Of a stretch of 64,000 nt of DNA, positions 10,184 through 21,953 are shown piece after piece (positions within the stretch are counted from its first letter, which is position 1; each line of letters opens with the position of its first letter). Both the position numbers and the translations under genes were made by a program. The stretch lies in assembly GCA_965644295.1 (NCBI GenBank), contig CBFFRP010000146.1, positions 186,001 through 250,000 on the forward strand, written 5' to 3'. Under the pieces are notes generated by a model that saw nothing but the letters and a program-made list of their open reading frames with translations, was not told the DNA's origin and did no database searches. This DNA comes from Paraphysomonas bandaiensis. Lineage: Eukaryota > Chrysophyceae.

Positions 10184-12578
10184 ATGATGAAAGATTATCT
10201 GATAGAGATGCATGAGGCATGTAATCGATGTGATGTAACTGCTTTAGACAGGATAAGCAGAGAACATTCATTCGACTGGTCATCTGAGGTACTGTACCAG
10301 AGAGCATCATCACACCGCAGTATCCATACTGTATGTCGTTATCATTGCTATCTTATACTGATATATCTGATACATACAATCCATGCTGAATGATACGGTA
10401 TATAGCATGTATTCCGTGCCATAGATATCATATATGCCTCAGCTTTGTGTATCCATGTAAGACTATTATGCGTTGCTATACTAAACATATGATCAGATGG
10501 GAAGTCAATTACTGCTAAATGCTTGCATGCTTCATTCCTCATCTATGGATTCCACTGGTACTGTGAAATATTTGCTTGCACAGGGTGCAAGAGCTGATAG
10601 AGCGCTAGCGGTATGGTATTATAATTTCTTCTTTTTCGCCTCAACCTTATACACTATGTCTATTGTACAGGATGGTAGAATTCCACTATTGCTTGTGTGC
10701 AAGGAAAAATCTCCCGATGTCATTGAGGTTCTCCTACAGCAACCAAACCTCGATCTTACGGTAGTGAATTCGGTTAGTATTTTAGGCTCATGAATACTGG
10801 AGTAAGTCTTGTGACAGTGGGGACGGACGGCTCTTATGCATCTCTGTGAAAATAAACATGTTGATGCCTCCATTGTCAAGGCCTTGCTAACTGCGGGTAT
10901 TAATGTGGATGTCAACGCGCGAGATGAAGTAAGCCCGATATTAGTCGTTTTTAACAGCAGTTTATTAATTTGCTTTTGAGAATCACATCACTGCACTCTC
11001 GCTGGCTTGTGATAATGGAGCTATAGATGTTGTACGTACGCTACTCCAATCATTCCATACAGTGGATATAGCATTACAAGATAAAGTGTGATTCCAATGC
11101 CCAAATTATAATTAATAACCTTTGTCTGTGATGTAGTACGGAGAGACGGCGCTTATGAAGGCGGCGAGAAAGGGAATGTCTGAAGTCGTTGGTACAATCC
11201 TTCCTTTTATGTCCCCACAGTGCATCAACTTAACTGATCATGTGAGTATCTATACCAGAGCTGGTTAAAATACAGTTGATGAATACTGAACTCAGAATGG
11301 GAACACGGCATTGATGATGGCTTGCAAGTGGCTGCATTACGATTCGGTGATACTGTTGTTGAGCACTGAAGGAATAGATGCCACTTCCGTTAACGCTGTA
11401 CGTTACATTTTGATCTGAAACTATTGTGCTTACCTTTTCAAAGCGGGGAATGAATGCACTTGCGATGGCTGTAGCCTCTACATCCATGCCGAGTGAAATA
11501 TCCACCACCTTGATTGTTGAGGCTATAATAGATCGTTTCCCAGATAAATTGAAAACCATGTCTGCGTCGTTAGTATCGGTAGGTGGATGCTTCTAGTCGC
11601 GCTAATTCATTAGAATAACTATAACAGAGGGGATACAGCAGTTTTGTAGTCGCCTGTGATTGTGGAAAAGTTGAAACTGCTAGACTTCTCATGCGAATAG
11701 GACTTGCTGAATATTCAGATTTCAATGTGAGGGACATCATCGAGTTGTTCTTATTCTCATCTCCATTGTTATATAGACTGCACTGCTGTCGGCCTGTGGT
11801 AAAGGGAATCTTCATGTAGCCGATTTTTTGGTAGAATGCGGAGCAACGTTGTCATGTAGAGACTACGTGAGTGCTGCCACGGTAGGATTATTGTTTAATT
11901 GCAGTGTTTATCAGGATGGTAACACCTGTCTCCACCGAGCGTCCGCTGTTTGCGATTACGATATGATAATATGGTGCTTGGATCACGGCGTGGACAAATA
12001 TGCCAAAAACAAGGTAATTATTGTTGTTGTGTTGGTTGAGATTACAGTTTACTTGTAGCTCGGGCGCACAGCTCTGATGCTTGCCGCTGGTAGTACAGTA
12101 TCGGATAGGCGTCGGTACGGATCTCAAAGTGCGCCTCCTCCGCGCAAATGCTCCTCCACTGCGGCTGCAGCTGCTGTCATCCTTCTAATTGAGCGTGATT
12201 GTGCAGTTGATGTCGTCGACAACGTATTTCATTGTTATCTCTAACTGCATTTTGTGTTTTAATTGAAATGTACAGATAGGTGCTTCTTTCTGGAATTATA
12301 TCGCGTGTCCTCAAGTGCATGAAGCTGCAAGTAAAGCTCATGTGAGTTCGAAATTCTAATGTGTTATTTGCATTTGTGATACTCAGTATTACTGACAGGT
12401 TTGGTTCAGGAGGAAGAAATTTCTTCTGTTTTTGAACTCCTTCGGATTTTGTAAATCCTCCAATGTAGCCCATGTAGAGATAAGCACATGCACGGAGGGT
12501 AGTAGTGGTGCTGGTGCGTCGACGTTGCGGGTGTTTCATAATACCGACTTGTGCAGAATAATTATGTCCTACATTTAA
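10184..12578 (+). CDS. Ankyrin-repeat protein, 14 exons
   Basis: Spliced exons: 10184-10288, 10497-10610, 10671-10772, 10818-10928, 10981-11085, 11137-11241, 11296-11397, 11444-11578, 11628-11726, 11777-11866, 11915-12013, 12059-12223, 12276-12341 and 12399-12578, giving 525 residues. Every exon length is a multiple of three and every intron is phase 0. Introns are 45-60 nt except the first (about 208 nt, where a tiny extra exon cannot be excluded). Most exons encode one ankyrin repeat starting G-x-T-A-L (for example GRTALMHLC, GETALMKAA, GNTALMMAC, GRTALMLAA). The last exon ends NTDLCRIIMSYI, resembling a short C-terminal helix. Ankyrin stacks bind protein partners; none is indicated here. 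The 3' half is duplicated at 18.3 kb. Confidence 0.85.
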
Positions 12579-13387
12579 CATTTAACGTCTCGCTATTTAT
12601 TTCTACTTATTCTTATGCAATATACATGCTGGCATTACTATTAACTGTTAATTTCTTATTACTGTATAAATTGTGATTGCGTTTTCACAGCATTAGACCC
12701 TTAAGTTCAATAAAACAGTATACTACCAGTAAACATCTAACAGCGGAAGAAATTCTATGATATTCTCACAACTCACAAGTAAACAAAATCTAACTTTTAA
12801 CCTTAATGAGTCTTCATACTTATAATATTGTATAATGATCGGTGATATGAATTCATCTGCTGCTGCTCTATCCACTATCAACAACTAACTATATAGAGGC
12901 CATACAATTTCTAAATTTTAAATGTGATTTTTAGTTTCGCTTGAATAAGTCAGAGTACGGGTTACTATAAATACCGATTGGCTTTTATAAGAGCAACTAG
13001 GGGTTTCTCAATTATCATTGGCCACGTCTCCTGAGGAAATTCTTCTTTTTTACCTCACATGTCACGACCATACATAGCATTGCAGTAGCTAGCAGGCACG
13101 ACAATTACGTTAGATTCAGAGCTAAAAAACAGCCCACAAATGACCCAATGAGTAAAAATGACGTAAGAATGGTGTCGCTCAAATATGTTTCCATAGACGT
13201 TGCGTACTTAGCCACGTGTAAACCAGATGTTTCTTTTTCAACCTAAAGTATGCACAGATATCAATCGTATTGTACCAGTGCACTATATGTAGAAACCACC
13301 TCAATTTTTTCGCCGATGGAGACCAATATTTTCCCGATCTCCAAATTCTTCTCGCTGTCACGAAGAAATGATTCCGTGTTAACTAAA
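12579..13387. other. Convergent intergenic region with micro-inversion site
   Basis: 3' regions of the ankyrin (+) and transporter (-) genes. The 50 bp at 12,981-13,030 are inverted relative to the second duplicate (19,362-19,407). Frames at 13,179-13,464 are not supported: the only substitution inside one of them is non-synonymous, while the same base is synonymous in the transporter frame. Confidence 0.55.
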
Positions 13388-15571
13388 TTAAAGAACGCAG
13401 ACAAACCTTTTGCTAAGGCGACGTAATGTGATATATCCCTTGACATATAGTATTTCCCATACAAAATATATAGAATAAATTGTTGTCATCACCACCATTA
13501 AGTATGATCCGAACTCATTTCCATCGATTAATACCACTACACTCTGTATGTAAGAAAGCGTCAGAGTTCACATACTATATATACGTAGATTCAGATTAAC
13601 GAACCTGCCATGTGCCTAATGCTAATAGAGAGAAAAAGAGAATATATTTCCATATAGCAAGCAAATATAACATATGTCGACCATTTTCGTCTCCACAAAT
13701 CTTAAGCATGGTTGGAAAGTAATACCCAAGAAACCTAAGTGCAAAATTGAACAAGAATAAACTATAAACCAGTGATATATGTAACGTCACATATAGTGCA
13801 CAGCATAAAGAGTAATACCGTATATCAGATTGGTCTTGACTGCCAATTGGCACTTTCCAGTTGTTGATAACACTGTTAACTGTATGCAATGTTGTCACAT
13901 ATGGCGGGGGAGAAATGAGCTGCAAGCAAAGAGCATTACTCCTATATCCATTCGAAAGTATTCGAGTTCACCTTATCAGTTATGGGATCCTGAGTTGCCT
14001 CCAGTTTAATGCCCAGAGGCTCTGGCTCCACAGGCACATCATCATCGACAAGTTTATTGTTTAAAGGAGACTCGGTAAACTCCTCCGGCTTCCAGAATAC
14101 GAAAGAACCGCTTCTCGGAGGTGTAAAATTTTCCTCGTCTAGCACACGATCACTTTCACGTTTAGAAATATTCTCCAATATTTTCGTATGGATAACATTA
14201 TCTATCTGTAACACAAACATGAATATTAGATATTGTGCGAAAAAAAACTTCTGTTACCTTGTAGAATCTCATAATCAAGAAAGCGCAAATCGCAACGAAT
14301 GAAACGAATAGTGAGCACCATACACGCAGTACATAAGTACTACCCACTGTGGAGTGCCCATCATCATTATGGTCGTCTTCATCGTCATCCTCTGGTTGCT
14401 CAAATCCTAATACTGACATCAGCGCAAGGGGTAGACTCGTACCCGCTACGTTGATAAACATGAACGGAAGGTTTGTAAAACCGGTATATGATGACGCTCG
14501 TTTCATTCCTGTCAGTAACTCATCATAGTCAACACAGTCTGCAGCTAGAATGTTGAAAATAGTATTGGACATAGTGGCAAAAAATCCAACTATACTAAAC
14601 ACCGCAATCACTGCATAAGGATTGGTATATGAAACGCCGAAAAATATCACCCCCAATACAACAAGGCCACCGAGCGCCATGTTAGATACAAATATTTTAC
14701 CACGAGCTGAAATGAGTTTTGGAATACACGGAAGAGCAAGAAATCCAACAAAAATGAAACCACCCACACAGAACGTGTATGACATAGCTGCACCATTGTC
14801 GTTTTGCCCCACGCAGAATCTCAGGAAGAAGAGAAGTAATCCAGGTATAGAGTTTACAAACCATAAACAGGTCATGGCCCCCAGGTAGATGCAGTACTGG
14901 GTATTCCAGAGAACAGAAGATATATTCGTGACAGTCGGGATGAAGCAACGTTTAATCAGTGGGGTACCTTCAGGAATAAAGCATAGATTGGCAGCATTCC
15001 AAACAATTAATGACAACGAGAGAATAACCCCATCGACTACAAGCGGAATTGCAGTCAGTCCTAAACCAATGAGAATTCCCAATACCCCCATAGCAGTCAC
15101 AGTCGAATACAAGTTGCCTCTGTCAACTTCTTCATTTGCCAATTCGATGTTCCAGGCATCATGCGCAATACTAAGTCCCGACCTACCGGCAACTTGAATA
15201 ATCAGCGTAATGGCATAGTACAGAGCTGCATTATCCTCACTAACGAATGCTCCATAGCGCAAAAACACACCAATCGCATATATAGGGGCGAAAACAAAGA
15301 TGAATGGCTTCCGTCGATACTTCCCTTTCGACCGGTCGCTCATATTGCCCACTACTATACTGAGATAGACGGTTAACACCCCTACTACGAAATTAGCAAG
15401 GCCCAAATACTCCAACGATACATTCTTCTTGTCGTTGTAGTGATATATAATCAACCCTTCCAGTACAGCCGTACAGCTCTCTAGTGTGGCACAGACGACT
15501 CCTCTGAGCATCCTTTGAGACACAGTCAGAGGCTGCACGCATATGCTCTTCCTATCAGGGATGGAACTCAT
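13388..15571 (-). CDS. GPH/MFS_2-type transporter with C-terminal extension, copy 1
   Basis: Exons in transcript order: 14258-15571, 13972-14205, 13819-13919, 13605-13761 and 13388-13543, giving 653 residues. Introns are 52, 52, 57 and 61 nt. Exon 1 alone encodes 12 predicted helices, with GNMSDRSKGKYRRKP after TM2 (MFS motif A) and AADCVDYDELLTGMKRASS after TM10, the DY-E--TG-R signature of the glycoside-pentoside-hexuronide/MFSD2-like superfamily. The family moves sugars or lysolipids with cations; the substrate here is unknown. Exons 2-5 add a hydrophilic linker and about three more hydrophobic helices, unusual for the family. The last two introns rest on copy comparison: a 4-nt indel sits in intron 3 and both exon-5 substitutions are synonymous. 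The exon 4 donor (GTTCGT) is weak. Confidence 0.8.
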
Positions 15572-16082
15572 GGCTCTAATATGCTTTATGTATCTTGCAA
15601 TAGATATTGTATCCTGGTTCAGGAAGGCATACGGGGGTATGTACCTTGCCCTGTGCTGTGCAGCAGTATCAGTTTGGTTAAGAGCATTGCACGTGCATTT
15701 GCTCCGTATCTATACTACGATCGTACACCAGTGGAACAGTGCTCTGGCAGCGTACTGAAACGTTAAAAATAGCTGGTTTTTAGCAGTTCTAGAATTGCTT
15801 TCTTGTAATTAATTATTGTAAATAACCCGGATTTTGAGTATATGTTGACCATGTTGGCATCCTTTGTATATTTTTGTTCAAAGATGCCTCTAATATTGAG
15901 ACAATAATTATGTGTATTCCAGCTATAGCTTTATTGTAATAAAGTAGAAAAATTTTGTTTCAAATTATTTCCGAAAAATAAGATGCTGTGTCCTGACCAT
16001 GTAGTGTATGTACATACATGTACATGTACCACGTAACTTAATTAAACCCCGTCGGAGTATGAAAATGAAAACCTTAATATAA

Positions 16083-16325
16083 ACAAACCTTTTGCTAAGG
16101 CAATGCGGTCCCCATTGACTGGACCACACGGCCTTTTAATCCCACAAAAAAGATATCTTTACATGACACAGTCGCAATCAGTAGACGTATCATGGCTACG
16201 ATTGTTAGCGCACACACACACACCCCGCTAGGCTTCTATAAGGCGATACATCTCTTGATGTATAGTATTTCCCATACAAAATATATAGAATAAGTTGTTG
16301 TCATCACCACCATTAAGTATGATGA
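16083..16325. repeat. Third, partial copy of the transporter 3'-exon region
   Basis: About 23 bp (ACAAACCTTTTGCTAAGGC) and then about 85 bp ending CACCACCATTAAGTATGAT match 13,398-13,508 and its duplicate near 19,776-19,886, in the same orientation. The two blocks are separated here by about 135 bp of unrelated sequence with a short CA run. This is a relic of an extra duplication or gene-conversion event. Confidence 0.75.
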
Positions 16326-17062
16326 TATCAATATAAACACCCTTGCGAATAGACTGAAAGGGTATCGTTTGTAGTCATGAGAAGTAAAAATCTATCAATA
16401 CTTTTTAAGTATCTAACAGTATATGTCATATATATATAAAGTAGCAGTGTGTAACATGCAAATGTTAACATACAAGAAATTAATTAAGTGAATATAAAAG
16501 ACAACGTCATCACGCATTGCATCATTAACACATCGTCCACACAACATGTAATAATCTACTAAGCAGTGATAGACCAACGTTACGATATACATTCACATCC
16601 ATTGAACAACAAACAGGAAAGTCCTGCCAGTACCGACAACGAGGTTTACTCGCGTTATGTGCTCATGTCCTGGAGTTGTGCCTACCCTCCCTTCCAAATT
16701 ACAAGATACCAGCCAGCCGGTTCCGTTATCGCACCTACTTCATTAGAAGAGCTCACGAATGCCGTCATATTCATACAATGAGACTCTTCTTCATTGATAG
16801 TCATATATAATCATATCGGCATATAGTCAGGTCTGTTGCAGAGATAGCTCAAGTGTAACCTATTTGTGCAGTCTCATCTACCCACAGCATACAGCATACA
16901 ATCTCAATTAGCCGCATTTCTTTTATAGATAAGACAGCAGAGGCGTGCAACTCAGTGCTAGTTATTGTATGATAAGCATATGAAGTGGCGTGTACGTTAC
17001 ATATGATTATGATATGAGTGCAAGCATTGTTAACGATTGTGTATACGCTATACTATGTGTAT

Positions 17063-17540
17063 TCAAACTCTTGAAACGACTTCTTTCCATAGATTGTATA
17101 GGGTTCTAACACCTATACTTAAGTAAACGCTAGCTCGAGTCATCACGTCATACTTCTCGGTTAATCGTCGTTGAGGCATGCACCAAACTAACCTCAAAGG
17201 CATGCTTACATCATTCGTAGACAAAGTAGTACCACCGCAGCGGCTATTGCGATATTGCGGCATGAAAACTCCAATGGGTCAGCCTTTAGCTCAGATGGAG
17301 TGAAGAAAGGGGCACCATGGCGATGGGGTCTTAAAGTCAGTCTCGGAGGCAATTTCAGGGTCTAAACCACATAAACGATTGCTTAGACGCCCCTCATGGT
17401 ATATTTTCACCTTATTCTTTGATCCTGGGGGTCAACTATGCTTAATTCGAGGTGTAGTGGTATCTTTTAGCACAATGCCTCCATCAGCCTCAGAGTGATC
17501 TTCAAGGGACCTCTTCCACATAATATTTTTCCCCGACATC
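17063..17540 (-). pseudogene. Possible decayed reading frame, unrecognised
   Basis: One minus-strand frame runs from an ATG near 17,540 (MSGKNIMWKRSLEDHSEADG) to 17,063. Only three stop codons interrupt it, and between them lie long protein-like stretches (GRLSNRLCGLDPEIASETDF; then a 66-codon open stretch starting MPQYRNSRCGG). That is fewer stops than expected for this AT-rich DNA, which suggests a decayed gene or mobile-element piece. I do not recognise the product. It lies in the block missing from the second duplicate, so it may have arrived by insertion. Confidence 0.3.
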
Positions 17541-17727
17541 TAGGAACCCCTGAGAGTAACTGAAGGCATATTCCTATATAGCCAAGAGCATACTCTACAA
17601 TGCTAAGATATTTCGGGTCGTACGGTTTCAAGCTGAATATATTCTGCAGGTGTGAGGTTCACACTTTTCACGATTTTTTTCATGATTTTTACCCTTTTTC
17701 TTTTCTATAGCGAATTCCCACATCTCG

Positions 17728-18309
17728 TAGTATCCTCCTTGGATCATTACATAGCGGATGTTGCACTGTTGTGTGCAATAAGCAACAAGGCTATGGTGGT
17801 GCACGATAAAGCGATGTGACGACAGTTCTCGTGAGCCTGTAAACAGAAAGTTGATGTGGACAACTGATATGCAATATAGGGATATTGCACTTCCCACCTT
17901 CTATTCATATTCTTTGCTGTCTGTTTAGTCTCTATGTATGTGTATATTCAGGTGTGTATGTAGCATTAAAACGATTAAATATGTCAGTGCCGATATAATT
18001 TGTTGGGGGTTTCTAAGCTTATCGAAAACCTTGAAAATTTAGAGCTATATCGATTCATAATAAATGTCTTATTCTGTACACATGTACCGCAATAGGATGC
18101 TTACAATCCTTTGTTTAAGGTGTTTGATGAAGCCTGTCGTTAGTCCGAATTGGCGTAGCGAGTATTTTATCACCTGAATCGACTACCGAAATCTATGCCA
18201 CATGCATTTATATAATCAGTAGATAATTCTCTACCCACACTTATTTGTGTCACTTATCTTGTGTAGACGTCTTTGGGCCACCACTCAACCAACGTTAGAG
18301 TTTGTAATA
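17728..18309. repeat. Tail of duplication unit 1
   Basis: About 580 bp matching 22,368-22,955 with scattered substitutions and small indels. Starts at AGTATCCTCCTTGGATCATT and ends GTTTGTAAT. No credible gene in it; the frame at 17,628-17,897 is only partly shared between copies and changes at its end. Confidence 0.85.
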
Positions 18310-18967
18310 TGTCAGGGACATCATTGAGTTGTTCTTATTCTCATCTCCATTGTTATATAGACTGCACTGCTGTCGGCCAGTGGTAAAGGGAATCTTCATG
18401 TAGCCGATTTTTTGGTAGAATGCGGAGCAACGTTGTCATGTAGAGACTACGTGAGTGCTGCCACGGTAGGATTATTGTTTAATTGCAGTGTTTATCAGGA
18501 TGGTAACACCTGTCTCCACCGAGCGTCCGCTGTTTGCGATTACGATATGATAATATGGTGCTTGGATCACGGCGTGGACAAATATGCCAAAAACAAGGTA
18601 ATTATTGTTGTTGTGTTGGTTGAGATTACAGTTTACTTGTAGCTCGGGCGCACAGCTATGATGCTTGCCGCTGGTAGTACAGTATCGGATAGGCGTCGGT
18701 ACGGATCTCAAAGTGCACCTCCTCCGCGGAAATGCTCCACTGCGGCTTCAGCTGCTGTCATCCTTCTAATTGAGCGTGATTGTGCAGTTGATGTCGTCGA
18801 CAACATATTTCATTGTTATCTCTAACTGTATTTGTGTTTTAATTAAAATGTACAGATATTTATCGCGTGTCCTCAAGTGTATGAAGCTGCAAATAAAGCT
18901 TGTGCGTCGACGTTGCGGGTGTTTCATAATTCCGACTTGTGCAGAATAATTATGTTCTACATTTGAC
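18310..18967 (+). pseudogene. 5'-truncated ankyrin gene duplicate
   Basis: Matches ankyrin intron 9 onward: exons corresponding to 18,361-18,450, 18,499-18,597 and 18,643-18,804, then a fused terminal exon ending at a TGA near 18,967. It has no promoter, start or first nine exons, because the duplication breakpoint lies in intron 9. The donor after the third exon is mutated from GT to AT (18,805), and the third exon lacks one codon. The terminal part lacks the counterpart of intron 13 and its flanks, yet keeps frame (AANKACASTLRVFHNSDLC). Expression as a protein is unlikely. Confidence 0.8.
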
Positions 18968-19765
18968 ATTTAACGTCTCGCTATTTATTTCTACTTATTC
19001 TTACGCAATATGCATGCTGGCATTACTATTAACAGCGAATTTCTTATAACTGTATAAATTGTGGTTGCGTTTTCACAGCATTAGACCCTTAAATTCAATA
19101 AAATAGTATACTACTAGTAACAGCTAACAGCGGAAGAAATTCTATGATGTTCTCACAACTCACAACAAAATCTAACTTTTAACCTTAATGAGTCTTCATA
19201 CTTATAATATTGTATAATGATCGGCGATATGAATTCATCTGCTGCTGCACTATCCACTATCAACAACTAACTATATAGAGGCCATACAATTTCTAAATTT
19301 TAAATGTGATTTTTAGTTACGCTTGAATAAGTCAGAGTACGGGTTACTATAAATACCGATTGAGACGTGGCCTGATAATTGAGAAAACCCTAGTTGCTCT
19401 TATAAACCCTGAGGAAATTCTTCTTTTCTACCTCACATGTCACGACCATACATAGCATTGCAGTAGCTAGCAGGCACGACAATTACGTTAGATTCAGAGC
19501 TAAAAAACAGCCCACAAATGACCCAATGAGTAAAAATGACGTAAGAACGGTGTCGCTCAAATATGTTTCCATAGACGTTGCGTACTTAGACACGTGTAAA
19601 CCAGATGTTTCTTTTTCAACCTAAAGTATGCACAGATATCAATCGTATTGTACCAGTGCACTATATGTAGAAACCACCTCAATTTTTTCGCCGATGGAGA
19701 CCAATATTTTCCCGATCTCCAAATTCTTCTCGCTGTCACGAAGAAATGATTCCGTGTTAACTAAA

Positions 19766-21953
19766 TTAAAGAACGCACACAAACCTTTTGCTAAGGCGAC
19801 GTAATGTGATATATCCCTTGACATATAGTATTTCCCATACAAAATATATAGAATAAATTGTTGTCATCACCACCATTAAGTATGATCCGAACTCATTTCC
19901 ATCGATTAATACCACCACACTCTGTATGTAAGAAAGTGTCAGAGTTCACATACTATATATACGTAGATTCAGATTAACGAACCTGCCATGTGCCTAATGC
20001 TAATAGAGAGAAAAAGAGAAAATATTTCCATATAGCAAGCAAATATAACATATGTCGACCATTTTCGTCTCCGCAAATCTTAAGCATGGTTGGAAAGTAA
20101 TACCCAAGAAACCTAAGTGCAAAATTGAACAAGAATAAACTATAAACCAGTGATATATGTAACGTCACATATAGTGCACAGCATAAAGAGTAAACAATAC
20201 CGTATATCAGATTGGTCTTGACTGCCAATTGGCACTTTCCAGTTGTTGATAACACTGTTAACTGTATGCAATGTTGTCACATATGGCGGGGGAGAAATGA
20301 GCTGCAAGCAAAGAGCATTACTCCTATATCCATTCGAAAGTATTCGAGTTCACCTTATCAGTTATGGGGTCCTGAGTTGCCTCCAGTTTAATGCCCAGAG
20401 GCTCTGGCTCCACAGGCACATCATCATCGACAAATTTATTGTTTAAAGGAGACTCGGTAAACTCCTCCGGCTTCCAGAATACGAAAGAACCGCTTCTCGG
20501 AGGTGTAAAATTTTCCTCGTCTAGCACACGATCACTTTCACGTTTAGAAATATTCTCCAATATTTTCGTATGGATAACATTATCTATCTGTAACACAAAC
20601 ATGAATATTAGATATTGTGCGAAAAAAAACTTCTGTTACCTTGTAGAATCTCATAATCAAGAAAGCGCAAATCGCAACGAATGAAACGAATAGTGAGCAC
20701 CATACACGCAGTACATAAGTACTACCCACTGTGGAGTGCCCATCATCATTATGGTCGTCTTCATCGTCATCCTCTGGTTGCTCAAATCCTAATACTGACA
20801 TCAGCGCAAGGGGTAGGCTCGTACCCGCTACGTTGATAAACATGAACGGAAGGTTTGTAAAACCGGTATATGATGACGCTCGTTTCATTCCTGTCAGTAA
20901 CTCATCATAGTCAACACAGTCTGCAGCTAGAATGTTGAAAATAGTATTGGACATAGTGGCAAAAAATCCAAGTATACTAAACACCGCAATCACTGCATAA
21001 GGGTTGGTATATGAAACGCCGAAAAATATCACCCCCAATACAACAAGGCCACCGAGCACCATGTTAGATACAAATAATTTACCACGAGCTGAAATGAGTT
21101 TTGGAATACACGGAAGAGCAAGAAATCCAACAAAAATGAAACCACCCACACAGAACGTGTATGACATAGCTGCACCATTGTCGTTTTGCCCCACGCAGAA
21201 TCTCAGGAAGAAGAGAAGTAATCCAGGTATAGAGTTTATAAACCATAAACAGGTCATGGCCCCAAGGTAGATGCAGTACTGGGTATTCCAGAGAACAGAA
21301 GATATATTCGTGACAGTCGGGATGAAGCAACGTTTAATCAGTGGGGTACCTTCAGGAATAAAGCATAGATTGGCAGCATTCCAAACAATTAATGACAACG
21401 AGAGAATAACCCCATCGACTACAAGCGGAATTGCAGTCAGTCCTAAACCAATGAGAATTCCCAATACCCCCATAGCAGTCACAGTCGAATACAAGTTGCC
21501 TCTGTCAACTTCTTCATTTGCCAATTCGATGTTCCAGGCATCATGCGCAATACTAAGTCCCGACCTACCGGCAACTTGGATAATCAGCGTAATGGCATAG
21601 TACAGAGCTGCATTATCCTCACTAGCGAATGCTCCATAGCGCAAAAACACACCAATCGCATATATAGGGGCGAAAACAAAGATGAATGGCTTGCGTCGAT
21701 ACTTCCCTTTCGACCGGTCGCTCATATTGCCCACTACTATACTGAGATAGACGGTTAACACCCCTACTACGAAATTAGCAAGGCCCAAATACTGCAACGA
21801 TACATTCTTCTTGTCGTTGTAGTGATATATAAGCAACCCTTCCAGTACAGCCGTACAGCTCTCTAGTGTGGCACAGACGACTCCTCTGAGCATCCTCTGA
21901 GACACAGTCAGAGGCTGCACGCATATGCTCTTCCTATCAGGGATGGAACTCAT
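19766..21953 (-). CDS. GPH/MFS_2-type transporter with C-terminal extension, copy 2
   Basis: Exons in transcript order: 20640-21953, 20354-20587, 20201-20301, 19983-20139 and 19766-19921, also 653 residues. The exon lengths are identical to copy 1. Intron 3 is 61 nt instead of 57; if that segment were coding, the 4-nt difference would break the frame, so it supports the intron. About eight to nine residues differ from copy 1 (for example E to Q after NVSL, V to A in RYGAF, K-L-V to K-F-V), all conservative and none in the signature motifs. Both copies therefore look functional. Promoter sequence diverges beyond about 120 bp upstream, so expression could differ. Confidence 0.8.

Larger units (their letters stand above)
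15572..17727. other. Transporter 5' region plus sequence unique to the first duplicate
   Basis: 15,572-15,838 is shared with the second unit and should contain the transporter promoter (CAGCAGTATC near 15,660). From about 15,840 to 17,727 there is no counterpart in the second unit, which has only about 0.1 kb here. Either this is an insertion in unit 1 or a deletion in unit 2. It holds a fragment related to transporter exon 5 and a degenerate frame, both listed separately. The 71-codon frame at 16,566-16,781 is not supported by splice or family evidence. Confidence 0.45.
11731..18309. repeat. First unit of a direct tandem segmental duplication
   Basis: It begins inside ankyrin intron 9 and carries ankyrin exons 10-14, the transporter gene, about 1.9 kb of extra sequence (about 15,840-17,727) and a tail (17,728-18,309). 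The second unit follows directly at 18,310, with the junction just after GTTTGTAAT. Transporter exon sequences of the two units differ at only a few percent of positions or fewer, so the event is recent. Confidence 0.9.

Noticed and set aside
13179-13464. Overlapping minus-strand frames of 60 and 67 codons below the transporter
   Set aside because: Both copies keep them open, but the one substitution in the 67-codon frame is non-synonymous and silent in the transporter frame; neither starts with a good ATG or connects by a sound splice site.
16566-16781. 71-codon frame in the unit-1-specific block
   Set aside because: It lacks a normal ATG at its start, has no family resemblance and has no second copy for comparison.
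17280-17360. tRNA-like segment (CCTTTAGCTCAGATGG)
   Set aside because: It resembles an A box, but no B box, acceptor stem or anticodon arm could be paired downstream.
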